A program made the position numbers and the translations under genes. This document shows, in pieces, positions 9,550 through 18,605 of a stretch of DNA of 64,000 nt. The notes under the pieces are model-generated. The model made no database searches. It was not told where the DNA came from and was given only the letters and a program-made list of their open reading frames with translations. The stretch is from Nioella aestuarii (lineage in GTDB: Bacteria > Pseudomonadota > Alphaproteobacteria > Rhodobacterales > Rhodobacteraceae). Position 1 is the first letter of the stretch, and every line of letters begins with the position of its first letter. The stretch spans positions 13,663 to 77,662 of the forward strand of contig NZ_JBPBBA010000015.1 in assembly GCF_050896395.1 (NCBI RefSeq), written 5' to 3'.

Positions 9550-10311
9550 ATGACTCGCAGCGAGATCCTGCAGGCAATGGATGGAACGCACCCGAAGATT
9601 GGTCGGGGCATTGCGTTCACCCTGCAGCTTCTGATCATCGTATCGGCCTTCGCCATCGCGCTCGAAACGTTGCAAGATCTGCCGCCTACAGTGCGGCAGG
9701 TGCTTGTGGTGGTGGAATACGGTGTGCTGGCCATCTTCACAGTGGAATATCTTTTACGCTTGGCCTGCTCTCGCAAACCGTGGCACTACGCGGTCAGCTT
9801 TTGGGGAATCGTGGATTTTCTGGCGATCGTGCCCGCGATCCTCTTCCTGGTGCCCGACGCCCAGTCCATCCGCTCGCTGCGCCTGCTGCGGCTCATTCGC
9901 CTGCTGAAGCTCTTTCATGCCAGCCATGCGCTGGACAGGCTCGCTCGCGCTTTCCAGAAGAACCGGAACGAGCTGTGGATCTTCAGCTTCATCGCTCTCG
10001 TCGTGCTCTATCTCTCGGCCGTGGGCATCTATCATTTCGAGCATCAGGCGCAGCCCGATTCCTTCGGCTCGATTCCCGCCTGCCTGTGGTGGTCCCTGGC
10101 GACGCTGACAACCGTGGGATATGGCGACGTATATCCCATCACACTGGGGGGACGGGCCTTTACTGGCATGGTGCTTCTGGTCGGGCTTGGGGTGATCGCA
10201 GTGCCCGCCGGCCTGATCACCAGTGCCCTGCTGGCGAGCGATATTGAGGATCCGATAACGGACCTCGATCTTGAAACAGACTACAAAACAGACACCAACA
10301 AGGAGACGTAA
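9550..10311 (+). CDS. six-TM voltage-gated-type potassium channel
   Basis: Predicted inner-membrane K+ channel (253 aa) of the Kv/ion_trans superfamily. Hydrophobic segments S1-S3 lie in the first about 100 residues. A positively spaced S4-like segment (RSLRLLRLIRLLKLF, about 108-122) follows, then S5, a pore helix and the selectivity filter TTVGYGD (about 187-193), then S6. No regulatory RCK domain follows; the C-terminus is short and acidic. An AGGAGG site precedes the ATG, 8 nt after the permease stop. The end of the gene carries the AAGGAG site of the binding-protein gene, so it is an integral operon member. Assignment as K+ selective rests on the GYGD filter. Confidence 0.9.
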   Translation: MTRSEILQAMDGTHPKIGRGIAFTLQLLIIVSAFAIALETLQDLPPTVRQVLVVVEYGVLAIFTVEYLLRLACSRKPWHYAVSFWGIVDFLAIVPAILFLVPDAQSIRSLRLLRLIRLLKLFHASHALDRLARAFQKNRNELWIFSFIALVVLYLSAVGIYHFEHQAQPDSFGSIPACLWWSLATLTTVGYGDVYPITLGGRAFTGMVLLVGLGVIAVPAGLITSALLASDIEDPITDLDLETDYKTDTNKET

Positions 10312-10313
10312 GA

Positions 10314-11393
10314 ATGAAAACACTCACCAAGTTCATGGCCGTCAGCGCACTGGCGCTTGGCCTTGCCGCACCGGCAGCGGCGCAGGACGACCCGACGCAG
10401 GTCGGCTTCGTCTATGTCGGCTCCATCGGCGACCTGGGATGGACCTACGAACATGACCGCGCCCGTCTTGCCGTGGAAGAGCATTTCGGCGATGCCGTCG
10501 AGACCACCTATGTGGAAAACGTGCCGGAAGGTGCCGATGCGGAACGCGTGCTGACCCAGATGGCGCTGTCAGGTGCAGACCTGATCTTCACCACCTCGTT
10601 TGGCTACATGGACCCCACCAACGCAGTGGCAGAGCGCTTCCCGAACGTGCGCTTCGAGCACGCCACCGGCTATCGTCGCGACCATCCGAACGTATCGACC
10701 TATTCGGCCCGCTTCTATGAAGGCCGCGCCGTGATGGGCCATATCGCCGGTCACATGACCGAGTCCAACATCGTCGGCTACATCGCCTCCTACCCGATCC
10801 CGGAAGTGATCCGCGGCATCAACTCGGCCTTCATTCACGCGCGTGAAGTGAACCCCGATGTCGAGTTCCGCATCGTTTGGGCCTACACTTGGTTCGACCC
10901 GGCCGTCGAGGCCGAGGCCGCGCAGGCGCTGATCGACCAGGGCGCCGACGTGATCATGCAGCACACCGACTCCACCGCACCCATGACGGTTCTTGCAGAA
11001 GCCGGCGCCATCGGCTTTGGCCAGGCGTCTGACATGTATCAGTTTGCACCCGCTCCGCGCGTCTCGGCCATCATTGATGACTGGGCCCCCTACTACATCG
11101 CCCGGACCCAGGCCGTGATTGACGGCACCTGGGAAAGCACCGACACCTGGGACGGCATCGGGCCGGGCATGGTCGGCATCGGTGAGATCACCGACGCTGT
11201 TCCGGAAGAGGTCCGCGCCACTGCTCAGGCCATGGTCGAGGCCATCGCCTCTGGCGAGTACCACCCCTTCACCGGCCCGCTGAACCGTCAGGACGGCTCC
11301 GCGTGGCTGGCAGAGGGCGAAGTGGCCGATGACGGCACGCTGGCTGGCATGAACTTCTACGTGGAAGGCATCGTTGGCGACGTGCCGAACTGA
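10314..11393 (+). CDS. BMP-family periplasmic substrate-binding protein
   Basis: Periplasmic binding protein (359 aa) of the Bmp/Med family that captures the ligand for the preceding ABC transporter. A signal peptide of about 23 residues ends AAPAAAQ. There is no lipobox Cys, so it is soluble rather than a lipoprotein. Family features are GFVYVGSIGDLGWTYEHD with the aromatic stacking region, TTSFGYMDP, RFEHATGY and YEGRAVMGHIAGH. It lies 2 nt after the channel stop and ends 20 nt before a strong terminator, so it is the last gene of the operon. The ligand is probably a purine nucleoside or base, by linkage with xdhABC. Confidence 0.9.
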   Translation: MKTLTKFMAVSALALGLAAPAAAQDDPTQVGFVYVGSIGDLGWTYEHDRARLAVEEHFGDAVETTYVENVPEGADAERVLTQMALSGADLIFTTSFGYMDPTNAVAERFPNVRFEHATGYRRDHPNVSTYSARFYEGRAVMGHIAGHMTESNIVGYIASYPIPEVIRGINSAFIHAREVNPDVEFRIVWAYTWFDPAVEAEAAQALIDQGADVIMQHTDSTAPMTVLAEAGAIGFGQASDMYQFAPAPRVSAIIDDWAPYYIARTQAVIDGTWESTDTWDGIGPGMVGIGEITDAVPEEVRATAQAMVEAIASGEYHPFTGPLNRQDGSAWLAEGEVADDGTLAGMNFYVEGIVGDVPN

Positions 11394-11413
11394 TCGCCGC
11401 CACCTGATCACCG

Positions 11414-11443
11414 AAAGGCCCGCCCCACCCGGCGGGCCTTTTT
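11414..11443 (+). terminator. rho-independent terminator of the xdh/ABC operon
   Basis: AAAGGCCCGCC pairs with GGCGGGCCTTT (11-bp stem, 6-nt loop CCACCC) and runs into TTTTT, 20 nt after the binding-protein stop. Confidence 0.9.
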
Positions 11444-11449
11444 CCTGGG

Positions 11450-12214
11450 CTACGGCCGGTGCCGGATAAAGGGCGAATGGCTGGGACTGTCCGGTTTCAA
11501 TCGCCCGTCAGCGTCAAAATCCGCGTCCGCGTTGAACGCGATCTCGGGCCGCTTTTCCAGCCCGGCAATCAGGTCCGCCTGACCATCCAGAACCGCGCCA
11601 AGCCGTGCCCGCAACGCCTGCTCCTCCACACCTTCAAAATAGCCATGCACCCCATGCACGGCTTCGGGCTGAAGAACGGTGAACCCCAGATAGCGCAGCG
11701 TCTGCGCCATCGGCCACAGCAACAGGTGGATATCGCCTTCTTTCCCGTCATGGCCGCTTTCCGCAGCACTCGCCCCGGTGGTCACGCAGAACAAGGCCCG
11801 CTTGCCCCGGAACATCCCGGTGTCAAAGCGCTGATCGACCGTATGCAATCGCCCGTGCAACAACACCCGGTCGAACCACCCCTTCAACACCGCTGGCGGC
11901 GCGAACCACCAGATAGGGAAGTGCAAGATCACCAGATCGGCGCGTGTCAGCTTTCCGATTTCTGCCGCTACATCCGCAGGGATCGTTCCCGCCCCGGCAG
12001 CTTCCTCCTGTGCTTTCAGCGGGTCAAACGCGCGGTCCTCCGCATATGTCGGAAAGTGCCGCCGCCCCTCAACCGCATCAAAACCCATGGCACACAGATC
12101 GCTGACCAGCACCTCATGGCCCAGTTTCCGGCAGGCCCGCGCGCTGGCCTCGGCCCAGGCCCCGTTGAAAGACCCAGGATCCGGATGCGCCAAAACGATC
12201 AAAGTGGTGGTCAT
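11450..12214 (-). CDS. NAD(P)H dehydrogenase (quinone)-like flavoprotein
   Basis: Flavodoxin-fold oxidoreductase (254 aa) of the NQO1/MdaB/KefF family, probably reducing quinones or other electrophiles with two electrons from NAD(P)H. HPDPGSFNGA near the N-terminus is the FMN/FAD phosphate-binding loop. FPIWWFAPPAVLKGWFDRV near residues 105-123 and the TTGAS loop are typical of the family. The start is the ATG whose product opens with the first beta strand (TTTLIVLAHPD); longer upstream versions are low-quality sequence. It is divergent from the FAD oxidoreductase at 12330 with 115 nt between. Confidence 0.82.
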   Translation of the reverse strand: MTTTLIVLAHPDPGSFNGAWAEASARACRKLGHEVLVSDLCAMGFDAVEGRRHFPTYAEDRAFDPLKAQEEAAGAGTIPADVAAEIGKLTRADLVILHFPIWWFAPPAVLKGWFDRVLLHGRLHTVDQRFDTGMFRGKRALFCVTTGASAAESGHDGKEGDIHLLLWPMAQTLRYLGFTVLQPEAVHGVHGYFEGVEEQALRARLGAVLDGQADLIAGLEKRPEIAFNADADFDADGRLKPDSPSHSPFIRHRP

Positions 12215-12329
12215 GGTCTGCCCCTGGCCCGCGCGGTTTCCCGAGAACTTATCCCGGCACAGACGTTGATGACAGCCCCCCCCACATCTGCCCCTTGCCT
12301 GCCCCGCTGGTCCATGCCACCCATTCGCC

Positions 12330-13412
12330 ATGACATATGATTTCCTCATCATCGGCGGCGGCATCGCCGGAACATCAGCGGGCGGGCGCCTGTCGCATCT
12401 GGGCAGCACCCTGTTGCTGGAGGCCGAAACCAGCCTCGCCTATCACGCTTCGGGCCGCTCGGCGGCGCTGTTCGAGTCGCAATACGGCCTGCCTGCCACG
12501 GTTCAGTTGAATCTTGCCTCGCGCGACTATCATATGACCGCCAATGGCGGCGTGCTCAGCCCACGTGGTCTCATGTTTCTGGCCGGTCCGGGCGAGGTGA
12601 ACACGCTGGCCCATGATATCGACGATATGGGCCTGCACCCGATCAGCATAGACGAGGCCATGGCGCTTGTTCCCGCGCTCAACCGCGATCATCTGCGTGG
12701 CGCGGCCCATCATGACGAGGCCTGGGATCTGGATACCGATCTGCTGATCGGCAATTTCGTCAAGGAAATGCGTGGCAATGGTGGCACGGTGAAGACCGGC
12801 CAAAGGGTCGATGCGATATCGCGCGCGCACGGTCTGTGGCAGGTCAGCGCCAGGGGCGAAACATACGAGGCCCGGCAACTGGTGAACGCCGCCGGGGCCT
12901 GGGTCGACATCATCGCCAAGATGGCCGGGATCAAGCCGATTGGCATCAGTCCCCTGCGCCGATCCATGGCGCGGATGCCTGCACCCGGCGGCTATGATCC
13001 TTCGGGCTGGCCGATGCTGATCGGCGCCGGTGAAACCTGGTACGCCAAGCCCGACGCGGGCAAATGGATCGTGTCGCCCGCCGAACAGGACCCCGTGGAT
13101 GAACCCCATGATGCCTGGGCCGATGACATGGTGCTGGCCGAGGGCATTGCCCGCTATCAGCCCTTTGTGACCGAGGAAGTGACGCGCGTCGAAACCACCT
13201 GGGCGGGGCTGCGCAGCTTCGCCCCTGACCGGACATTGGTTCTGGGCCGCGATATGCGAGAGCCTGATTTCATCTGGTGCGCCGGGCAAGGCGGCTATGG
13301 ATTTCAGACGGCACCAGCCGCCAGCCAGTTGCTGGCCGATGTGGTGGCGGGTCGCTCACCTGAACTTGATGCCTCCACGGTCGCAGCACTCAGCCCAGCG
13401 CGCTTCGGATGA
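12330..13412 (+). CDS. FAD-dependent oxidoreductase, DAO (amino-acid/glycine oxidase) family
   Basis: Cytoplasmic flavoenzyme (360 aa) with an N-terminal dinucleotide-binding motif GGGIAGTSAGGRL (about 8-20). A HASGRSAAL segment follows, then the DAO-family C-terminal FAD-binding region WCAGQGGYGFQTAPA. It resembles D-amino-acid dehydrogenases and glycine-oxidase-like proteins; the substrate cannot be assigned. No cofactor-anchoring signal peptide is present. Its stop overlaps the start of the DUF938 methyltransferase (ATGA), so the two are co-translated. Confidence 0.8.
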   Translation: MTYDFLIIGGGIAGTSAGGRLSHLGSTLLLEAETSLAYHASGRSAALFESQYGLPATVQLNLASRDYHMTANGGVLSPRGLMFLAGPGEVNTLAHDIDDMGLHPISIDEAMALVPALNRDHLRGAAHHDEAWDLDTDLLIGNFVKEMRGNGGTVKTGQRVDAISRAHGLWQVSARGETYEARQLVNAAGAWVDIIAKMAGIKPIGISPLRRSMARMPAPGGYDPSGWPMLIGAGETWYAKPDAGKWIVSPAEQDPVDEPHDAWADDMVLAEGIARYQPFVTEEVTRVETTWAGLRSFAPDRTLVLGRDMREPDFIWCAGQGGYGFQTAPAASQLLADVVAGRSPELDASTVAALSPARFG

Positions 13413-14047
13413 CCCGCAGGCTGAACCTGCCCGAAGCCCCCGGGTCGGGTGGCGACCGGCGCATGTTCGCCCCATCTGCCCGGCGCAACATGGCCCCTAT
13501 ACTGGAGGTGCTGCGCGCCCATGCCCCCACCAAGGGCCGCGCGCTGGAAATCGCGGCGGGTACAGGCGAACACGCGGTAGCCTTTTCCCGCGCCTTTCCA
13601 GGGCTGGACTGGCAACCCACGGATGTGGACCCGGACCGTCTGGCCTCGATTGAGGCGTGGAGGCGGGCCGAAGGCCCCGACAATATGCGCGCACCAATCG
13701 AACTGAACGCGGTCACCCCCAACTGGCACGAAACCCATGGCCCCGCCGACATGATCCTGCTGGTGAACCTGCTGCACCTGATCTCGGAGGCCGAGGCAAG
13801 GGCCGTTCTGGCTGGCATCACTCAGGCCCTGGCCCCCGGCGGCAAAGCCTTCCTCTACGGCCCCTTCCTGCGCAATGGCGAAGCGACCAGCGAGGGCGAC
13901 GCTGCCTTCCATGCCAGCCTGCAAGCACAGGACTCTGCCATCGGCTATAAGGATATCGCCTGGGTGAGCGACCGGCTGGCGCCGATGCAAACCGAAACCA
14001 CCCCGATGCCCTCCAACAACCTCATGGTAATTGTCAACGCCAATTGA
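13409..14047 (+). CDS. DUF938 family SAM-dependent methyltransferase-like protein
   Basis: Class I methyltransferase fold (212 aa). Motif I is LEIAAGTGEHA (about 47-57), the acidic ribose-binding end is PTDVDPDR, and ADMILLVNLLHLI serves as motif IV. FAPSARRN near the N-terminus and a C-terminal MPSNNLMV are typical of the DUF938 family. No substrate is known for the family. It overlaps the upstream oxidoreductase gene by 4 nt. Confidence 0.8.
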   Translation: MTRRLNLPEAPGSGGDRRMFAPSARRNMAPILEVLRAHAPTKGRALEIAAGTGEHAVAFSRAFPGLDWQPTDVDPDRLASIEAWRRAEGPDNMRAPIELNAVTPNWHETHGPADMILLVNLLHLISEAEARAVLAGITQALAPGGKAFLYGPFLRNGEATSEGDAAFHASLQAQDSAIGYKDIAWVSDRLAPMQTETTPMPSNNLMVIVNAN

Positions 14048-14112
14048 TCCCGATCAAGGCGTGGCCCCTGCCGACCTGCTCTGACGGGTCGAACCCAAAG
14101 CAGGAGACCCAG

Positions 14113-14472
14113 ATGAGCTGGATGGACAAACGCGATGAGATGCGCGGGCAGTTGCGCAAGCTGAACAAGGCGATACCCGAAGTCACCAAGGCTTTTGCGG
14201 GCGTCAGCGCGGCGGTGAAGACCGACGGCGCGCTTGATGTGAAAACCAAGGAACTGATCGCCGTGGCCATTGCCGTCGCCGACAGCTGCGAACCGTGCAT
14301 GAATTTCCACATCGAGGTGCTGATCCGCGCCGGTGGCAGCCGCGAGGAATTGGCTGAAGCGCTCGGGATGGCTGTGCAAATGGGCGGCGGCCCGGCCCTG
14401 ATGTACGCGGCCAAGGCGATGGATGCCTATGACGAGCTGCAGGCAGCCCTGTCTCCCACGGCGGCTGAGTAG
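14113..14472 (+). CDS. carboxymuconolactone decarboxylase (AhpD-like) family protein
   Basis: Small all-helical protein (119 aa) of the CMD/AhpD-like family. The CEPCMNFH segment provides the CxxC...H redox motif of AhpD-like members (about residues 61-68), which suggests a thiol peroxidase-type or alkylhydroperoxidase-related role rather than true carboxymuconolactone decarboxylation. AGGSREELAEAL downstream fits the family. GCAGGAGACCC just before the ATG provides the ribosome-binding site. It stands alone between a methyltransferase and a DUF937 gene. Confidence 0.85.
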   Translation: MSWMDKRDEMRGQLRKLNKAIPEVTKAFAGVSAAVKTDGALDVKTKELIAVAIAVADSCEPCMNFHIEVLIRAGGSREELAEALGMAVQMGGGPALMYAAKAMDAYDELQAALSPTAAE

Positions 14473-14574
14473 CCCCGATCCGCCGGTCTTATGCCTGATC
14501 CTCGAATCGGCTTTCCCGGCCGGGGCTTCTGTGTTGACCTGTCCCGGTCACGGAATTTGAGAAGGGACATTACA

Positions 14575-15171
14575 ATGTCGATCATGCGATTGCTGCAACA
14601 GGCGCAGGGCGGTCAGGGGCTGGGGCAACTGGCCTCTCAGCTTGGACTGGATGATGCGCAGGCCGAAAGTCTGACGTCGCTTCTGGCCCCGGCCATCGGA
14701 TCGGCCGCGCGCCAGCGGGCGGAAAGCGGCGGGCTTGGCGACGTTCTTGCCCGGTTACGCGGTGAAGATCAGGCAGGGCTCTTCGACGATGCCGAGGCAG
14801 CGGCAAGTTCAGACGGTCAGGCGCAAGGGCGCGATTTCCTGTCTGCACTTCTGGGCGGGCAAGAGGCCGCTGACGGTTTGGCAGAAGAAGCCGCTGCGCG
14901 CTCTGGCGTGGACCGCGACCTTGTCAGCCAGTTCCTGCCAGCGCTGGCGGCGATGGCCCAGGGTGGACTGCAACGACAGATGCCAGACGACCAGATCGAA
15001 GCCGCCGAGCAAGAGGCACAAGGCGGCGGGCTGGCTGGAATGATCGGCGGTTTGCTTGGCGGCGGCGGTCAGCGCGGCGGCGGCGGGCTTGGTATGTTGA
15101 ACGACCTGCTGGACGCCGATGGCGACGGGTCTGCCATGGACGATGTTCTGGGCCGTTTCCTAAGGCGCTAA
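14575..15171 (+). CDS. DUF937 domain protein
   Basis: Conserved unknown of 198 aa with the DUF937 pattern: QLGLDDAQAESLTSLLAPAI near the N-terminus and an Ala/Gln/Asp-rich middle. A glycine-rich stretch (GGLLGGGGQRGGGGLGML) follows, then a short C-terminal LLDADGDGSAMDDVLGRFL. The C-terminal DADGDGSAMDD resembles an EF-hand-like Asp loop, but this is not proof of calcium binding. No signal peptide is seen. GAAGGGAC precedes the ATG at 14575. The function is unknown. Confidence 0.75.
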   Translation: MSIMRLLQQAQGGQGLGQLASQLGLDDAQAESLTSLLAPAIGSAARQRAESGGLGDVLARLRGEDQAGLFDDAEAAASSDGQAQGRDFLSALLGGQEAADGLAEEAAARSGVDRDLVSQFLPALAAMAQGGLQRQMPDDQIEAAEQEAQGGGLAGMIGGLLGGGGQRGGGGLGMLNDLLDADGDGSAMDDVLGRFLRR

Positions 15172-15296
15172 GGGGTTTCGCTGCGCACTGCACCTGCGCA
15201 GCGACCCACAGGGCCCGTTCCGGGTCATTCAATATCCCATTGCGTCCGCACAGCACCCCAAGCGCAGACCCCGGCCCCTCGTCAGTTCAGAGCGGG

Positions 15297-15671
15297 TCAA
15301 GCCAGCACCAGGGCCAGGCATGACCCTGCGCAAAGCAGCGCCAGCGGCACACCGTGCAACCTTTCCAACCCTTTCGCACCGAATAGATTGGCCAATACGC
15401 TAAGCCCGAACAGGGCCACAAGAACCCAAAGGATTGGGCGCAACCAACCGCCGGGCAATAGCGGGGAAATCATCCCCCCAGACTGCGCGACTGTGATCAA
15501 GGCAAGCACCGCAACCAAGGCTGAAACAGCACTGGCCACCCGCAATTGCGTTGGCAGCGTTCGATGAACACCTCCCCAGGCCAACCGCCCGAGAGGCGCC
15601 CCCGCGGCAAGGACAACCTGAAACAACGTCAGCCAAGCGAAGGCCAAAACCCCGATCATCGCAGCTGTCAT
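15297..15671 (-). CDS. small four-helix membrane protein
   Basis: Predicted inner-membrane protein (124 aa) with four hydrophobic segments (about 1-22, 43-62, 77-95, 104-122) and little else. I do not recognise the family. The ATG at 15671 follows an AGGAGG sequence by 11 nt and is preferred over an upstream TTG. It lies downstream of the DMGDH-like gene but is separated by a terminator, so it probably has its own promoter. Confidence 0.55.
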   Translation of the reverse strand: MTAAMIGVLAFAWLTLFQVVLAAGAPLGRLAWGGVHRTLPTQLRVASAVSALVAVLALITVAQSGGMISPLLPGGWLRPILWVLVALFGLSVLANLFGAKGLERLHGVPLALLCAGSCLALVLA

Positions 15672-15819
15672 TTCCAGTCTTTCCTCCTGTCCCAATGATC
15701 AACTGATCCCTCGGCTGACCCTCTCACAATGCGGACATGTCCGCAGCCGGAAAATCCGTTTATGCCTCGATGCTCCGGCATCAGCGCCCAATCCGTGCCC
15801 AATCGTGTCGCAAGGTATC

Positions 15820-15854
15820 AAAAAAAGGCCCGCCAGATCGGCGGACCTTTTCAA
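15820..15854 (-). terminator. terminator of the DMGDH-like gene
   Basis: On the minus strand AAAAGGTCCGCC pairs with GGCGGGCCTTTT across a 5-nt loop with one mismatch, then runs into a T tract. It lies about 115 nt after the stop at 15969. Confidence 0.8.
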
Positions 15855-15968
15855 TTACTGCCCCAGCTCTGGACGGTTAACCATTTGCGCGCCCTTGAGG
15901 CCCGATCTGAACGGGGGGCACAGAGGGTGTTCGCCCGGTGTACGGGCGGCACCCCCGGATAACGCGGC

Positions 15969-18476
15969 TTAGCCGTCCTTGCGGATGGTCTCGTTTTTTG
16001 GATCGTAGGGGCTGTCGCAGGTCACGACCGCATCCCACAACTCGTCCAGCATCTTGACCCTCAACTTGGTGCCTTCCACCGCAAGCTCGGGCTTCACATA
16101 GCCCATGCCGATGGACTTCTCGAAAGCCACGGAATAGCCGCCCGAGGTCAGGCGACCCACGCGGGTTCCATCCTCTGCATAGAGCGCCTCGCGCCCCCAG
16201 GGGTCAGCGTCCGACGGACCGTCGATCAACAGCGTTACGCATTTGGAACGGATGCCTTTGGCCTCCATCTCGGCCTTGCCGTGGAAGTCTTTCGACAGGT
16301 CCACAAAGCGCGGCAGGTCGGCTTCCAGCGGGGTCGCGTCGCGGCCCAGTTCGGTGCCGAAGGCGCGGTAGGATTTTTCCTGCCGCAGCCAGTTCTGAGC
16401 GCGTGCACCGACAAGCTTCATGCCGTGCTTTGCGCCAGCTTTATCAAGCAGATCAAAGAGATAGTTCTGCATTTCGATCGGGTGATGCAATTCCCAGCCA
16501 AGCTCACCCGTGTAGGCCACGCGGATCGCGTTCACCGGGCACATACCCAGTTCGATCTGGCGGGCAGAGAGCCACGGGAAGCGCTTGTTCGAGAGGGCCG
16601 TCGCAGGATCAGCGTCCTTGATGACCTCGTTCAGCACATCGCGCGACTTCGGTCCGGCGATCGCAAATACGCCCCACTGGGTGGTCACGTCCTGGATCTC
16701 GATATAGCCGAATTCCTCCATCTTGTCCTCGGCCGCCTTGCGCAGGAAGTCGGCATCATACTCCGTCCAGGCCCCGGCAGAGACGAGGTAGTAGTTGTTC
16801 TCGCCATTGCGCACGATGGTGTATTCGGTGCGCGTGGTGCCCGCGCTGGTCAGCGCGTAGGTCAGGTTGATCCGGCCCACTTTCGGCAGCTTGTTGCAGG
16901 TGAACCAATCCAGGAACGCCGTCGCACCGGGGCCCTTGACCACGTGCTTGGTAAAGGCGGTCGCATCGATCAGACCGACGCCCTCGCGGATCGCCTTTGC
17001 CTCTTCCACCGCATATTGCCACCAGCCGCCACGGCGGAAGCTGCGGGCGTCATGGTCGAAGTTCTCGGGTGCGTCGAGCGGCCCGTAATAGTTGGGGCGT
17101 TCCCAGCCATTCACAAACCCGAACTGCGCGCCGCGCGCTTTCTGCCGGTCATAGGCGGGCGCAGTGCGCAGCGGGCGGCAGGCTTCACGCTCTTCATCCG
17201 GGTGGTGCAGAATGTAGACGTGTTCGTAGCATTCCTCGTTCTTGCGCGCGGCGAACTCGGTGGTCATCCAGTTCTGGCTGTAGCGCTTGGGGTCAAGGCT
17301 GGCCATGTCGATCTCGGCTTCGCCATCGACCATCATCTGGGCAAGGTAATAGCCGGTGCCGCCCGCTGCGGTGATCCCGAAGGAAAAGCCCTCGGCAAGC
17401 CACATGTTGCGCAGGCCCGGTGCGGGGCCGACCAGCGGGTTGCCATCGGGCGTGTAGCAAATCGGGCCGTTGAAATCGTCTTTCAGGCCGGATTCAGCGC
17501 AGGACGGAACCCGTTCCGCCATCGCCATGTACTGATCGGCAATCCGGTCGAGGTCGAGCGGGAAGAGGTCCGCGCGGAAGCTGTCCGGCACGCCATATTC
17601 AAAGCGCGCGGGCGCGCCGTGTTCGTAAATGCCCAGGATCCAGCCGCCGCGTTCTTCGCGGGCGTAGGATTCGTTGTCGGCATCGCGCACGACGGGATGT
17701 TCCGGATTGCCCGCTTCGCGCCATTTCACAAGCTCGGGGTCCTGGTCCATGACGATGAAGGTATGCTCCACCGGGATCGCTGGCATCTTGATACCCAGCA
17801 TCTTGGCGGTGCGCTGCGCATGGTTGCCGGATGCGGTCACGACATGTTCGGCGGTGATCACCACCTGTTCATCGGAAGGAATAAGGTTGCCGCCCTTTTC
17901 CACCATCTTGGTGCAGGTCACTTCCCAGTGGGTGCCATTCCAATGGAAGGCATCGGCCTGCATCTTGCGCACAATCTCAACCCCGCGCTGGCGGGCACCC
18001 TTGGCCATCGCCTGGGTCACATCGGCGGGGTTAATGTAGCCGTCCTCGGTGTGGTAGATCGCGCCCTTCAGATCGGACGTCTCGATCAGCGGCCAGCGTT
18101 CCTTGATCTGATCCGGGGTCAGCCATTCGTATTTGACGCCGCAGGTTTCAGCGGTGGACGCGTAGAGCATGTATTCGTCCATACGCTCTTGCGTCTGTGC
18201 CATGCGCAGGTTGCCAACCACCGCAAAGCCCGCATTCAGACCGGTTTCTTCTTCCAGCGTCTTGTAGAAATCGACCGAATACTGGTGGATATGGGTGGTT
18301 GCGAAGCTCATGTTGAAGAGCGGCAGCAGGCCAGCGGCGTGCCAGGTGGAGCCGGAGGTCAGCTCGTCACGTTCCAGCAGCATCACATCGGACCAGCCTG
18401 CTTTGGCAAGATGATAGGCGATCGAGGTGCCAACGGCACCACCGCCGACGACAAGGGCTTTGACTTGGGTTTTCAT
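15969..18476 (-). CDS. dimethylglycine/sarcosine dehydrogenase-like GcvT-fusion flavoprotein
   Basis: Two-part enzyme of 835 aa. The N-terminal half is a DAO-type FAD domain with VVGGGAVGTSIAYHLAKAG (about 9-27). GSTWHAAGLLP contains the His that in this family binds FAD covalently. The C-terminal half is a GcvT-type aminomethyltransferase/folate domain, with an FAO_M linker between. Such fusions demethylate dimethylglycine, sarcosine or related N-methyl amines and pass the one-carbon unit to tetrahydrofolate. Roseobacters have many paralogues, so the substrate is not fixed by sequence alone. It is the last gene of a minus-strand group with a membrane protein and a glyoxylate-reductase-like gene upstream. 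Confidence 0.88.
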   Translation of the reverse strand: MKTQVKALVVGGGAVGTSIAYHLAKAGWSDVMLLERDELTSGSTWHAAGLLPLFNMSFATTHIHQYSVDFYKTLEEETGLNAGFAVVGNLRMAQTQERMDEYMLYASTAETCGVKYEWLTPDQIKERWPLIETSDLKGAIYHTEDGYINPADVTQAMAKGARQRGVEIVRKMQADAFHWNGTHWEVTCTKMVEKGGNLIPSDEQVVITAEHVVTASGNHAQRTAKMLGIKMPAIPVEHTFIVMDQDPELVKWREAGNPEHPVVRDADNESYAREERGGWILGIYEHGAPARFEYGVPDSFRADLFPLDLDRIADQYMAMAERVPSCAESGLKDDFNGPICYTPDGNPLVGPAPGLRNMWLAEGFSFGITAAGGTGYYLAQMMVDGEAEIDMASLDPKRYSQNWMTTEFAARKNEECYEHVYILHHPDEEREACRPLRTAPAYDRQKARGAQFGFVNGWERPNYYGPLDAPENFDHDARSFRRGGWWQYAVEEAKAIREGVGLIDATAFTKHVVKGPGATAFLDWFTCNKLPKVGRINLTYALTSAGTTRTEYTIVRNGENNYYLVSAGAWTEYDADFLRKAAEDKMEEFGYIEIQDVTTQWGVFAIAGPKSRDVLNEVIKDADPATALSNKRFPWLSARQIELGMCPVNAIRVAYTGELGWELHHPIEMQNYLFDLLDKAGAKHGMKLVGARAQNWLRQEKSYRAFGTELGRDATPLEADLPRFVDLSKDFHGKAEMEAKGIRSKCVTLLIDGPSDADPWGREALYAEDGTRVGRLTSGGYSVAFEKSIGMGYVKPELAVEGTKLRVKMLDELWDAVVTCDSPYDPKNETIRKDG

Positions 18477-18605
18477 TGGGCGCGACTCCGGGCCAGATTT
18501 TCTGCCGGTAATGTGCCGAATTGCGCGGATCAGTGCGAAGGGCAGCCGACCAGATAACGCGAGAATCCGACACCGGACCGGGTTTTTGACGACATGCCGC
18601 GCGGA

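Noticed and set aside
15729..15962. 77-codon plus-strand frame between two minus-strand genes
   Set aside because: Arg-rich, no start signal, and it contains the terminator hairpin.
16281..18557. Long open frame (about 758 codons) on the plus strand opposite the DMGDH-like gene
   Set aside because: It is antisense to a gene with clear FAD and GcvT motifs; long antisense frames are expected in GC-rich codon-biased DNA.
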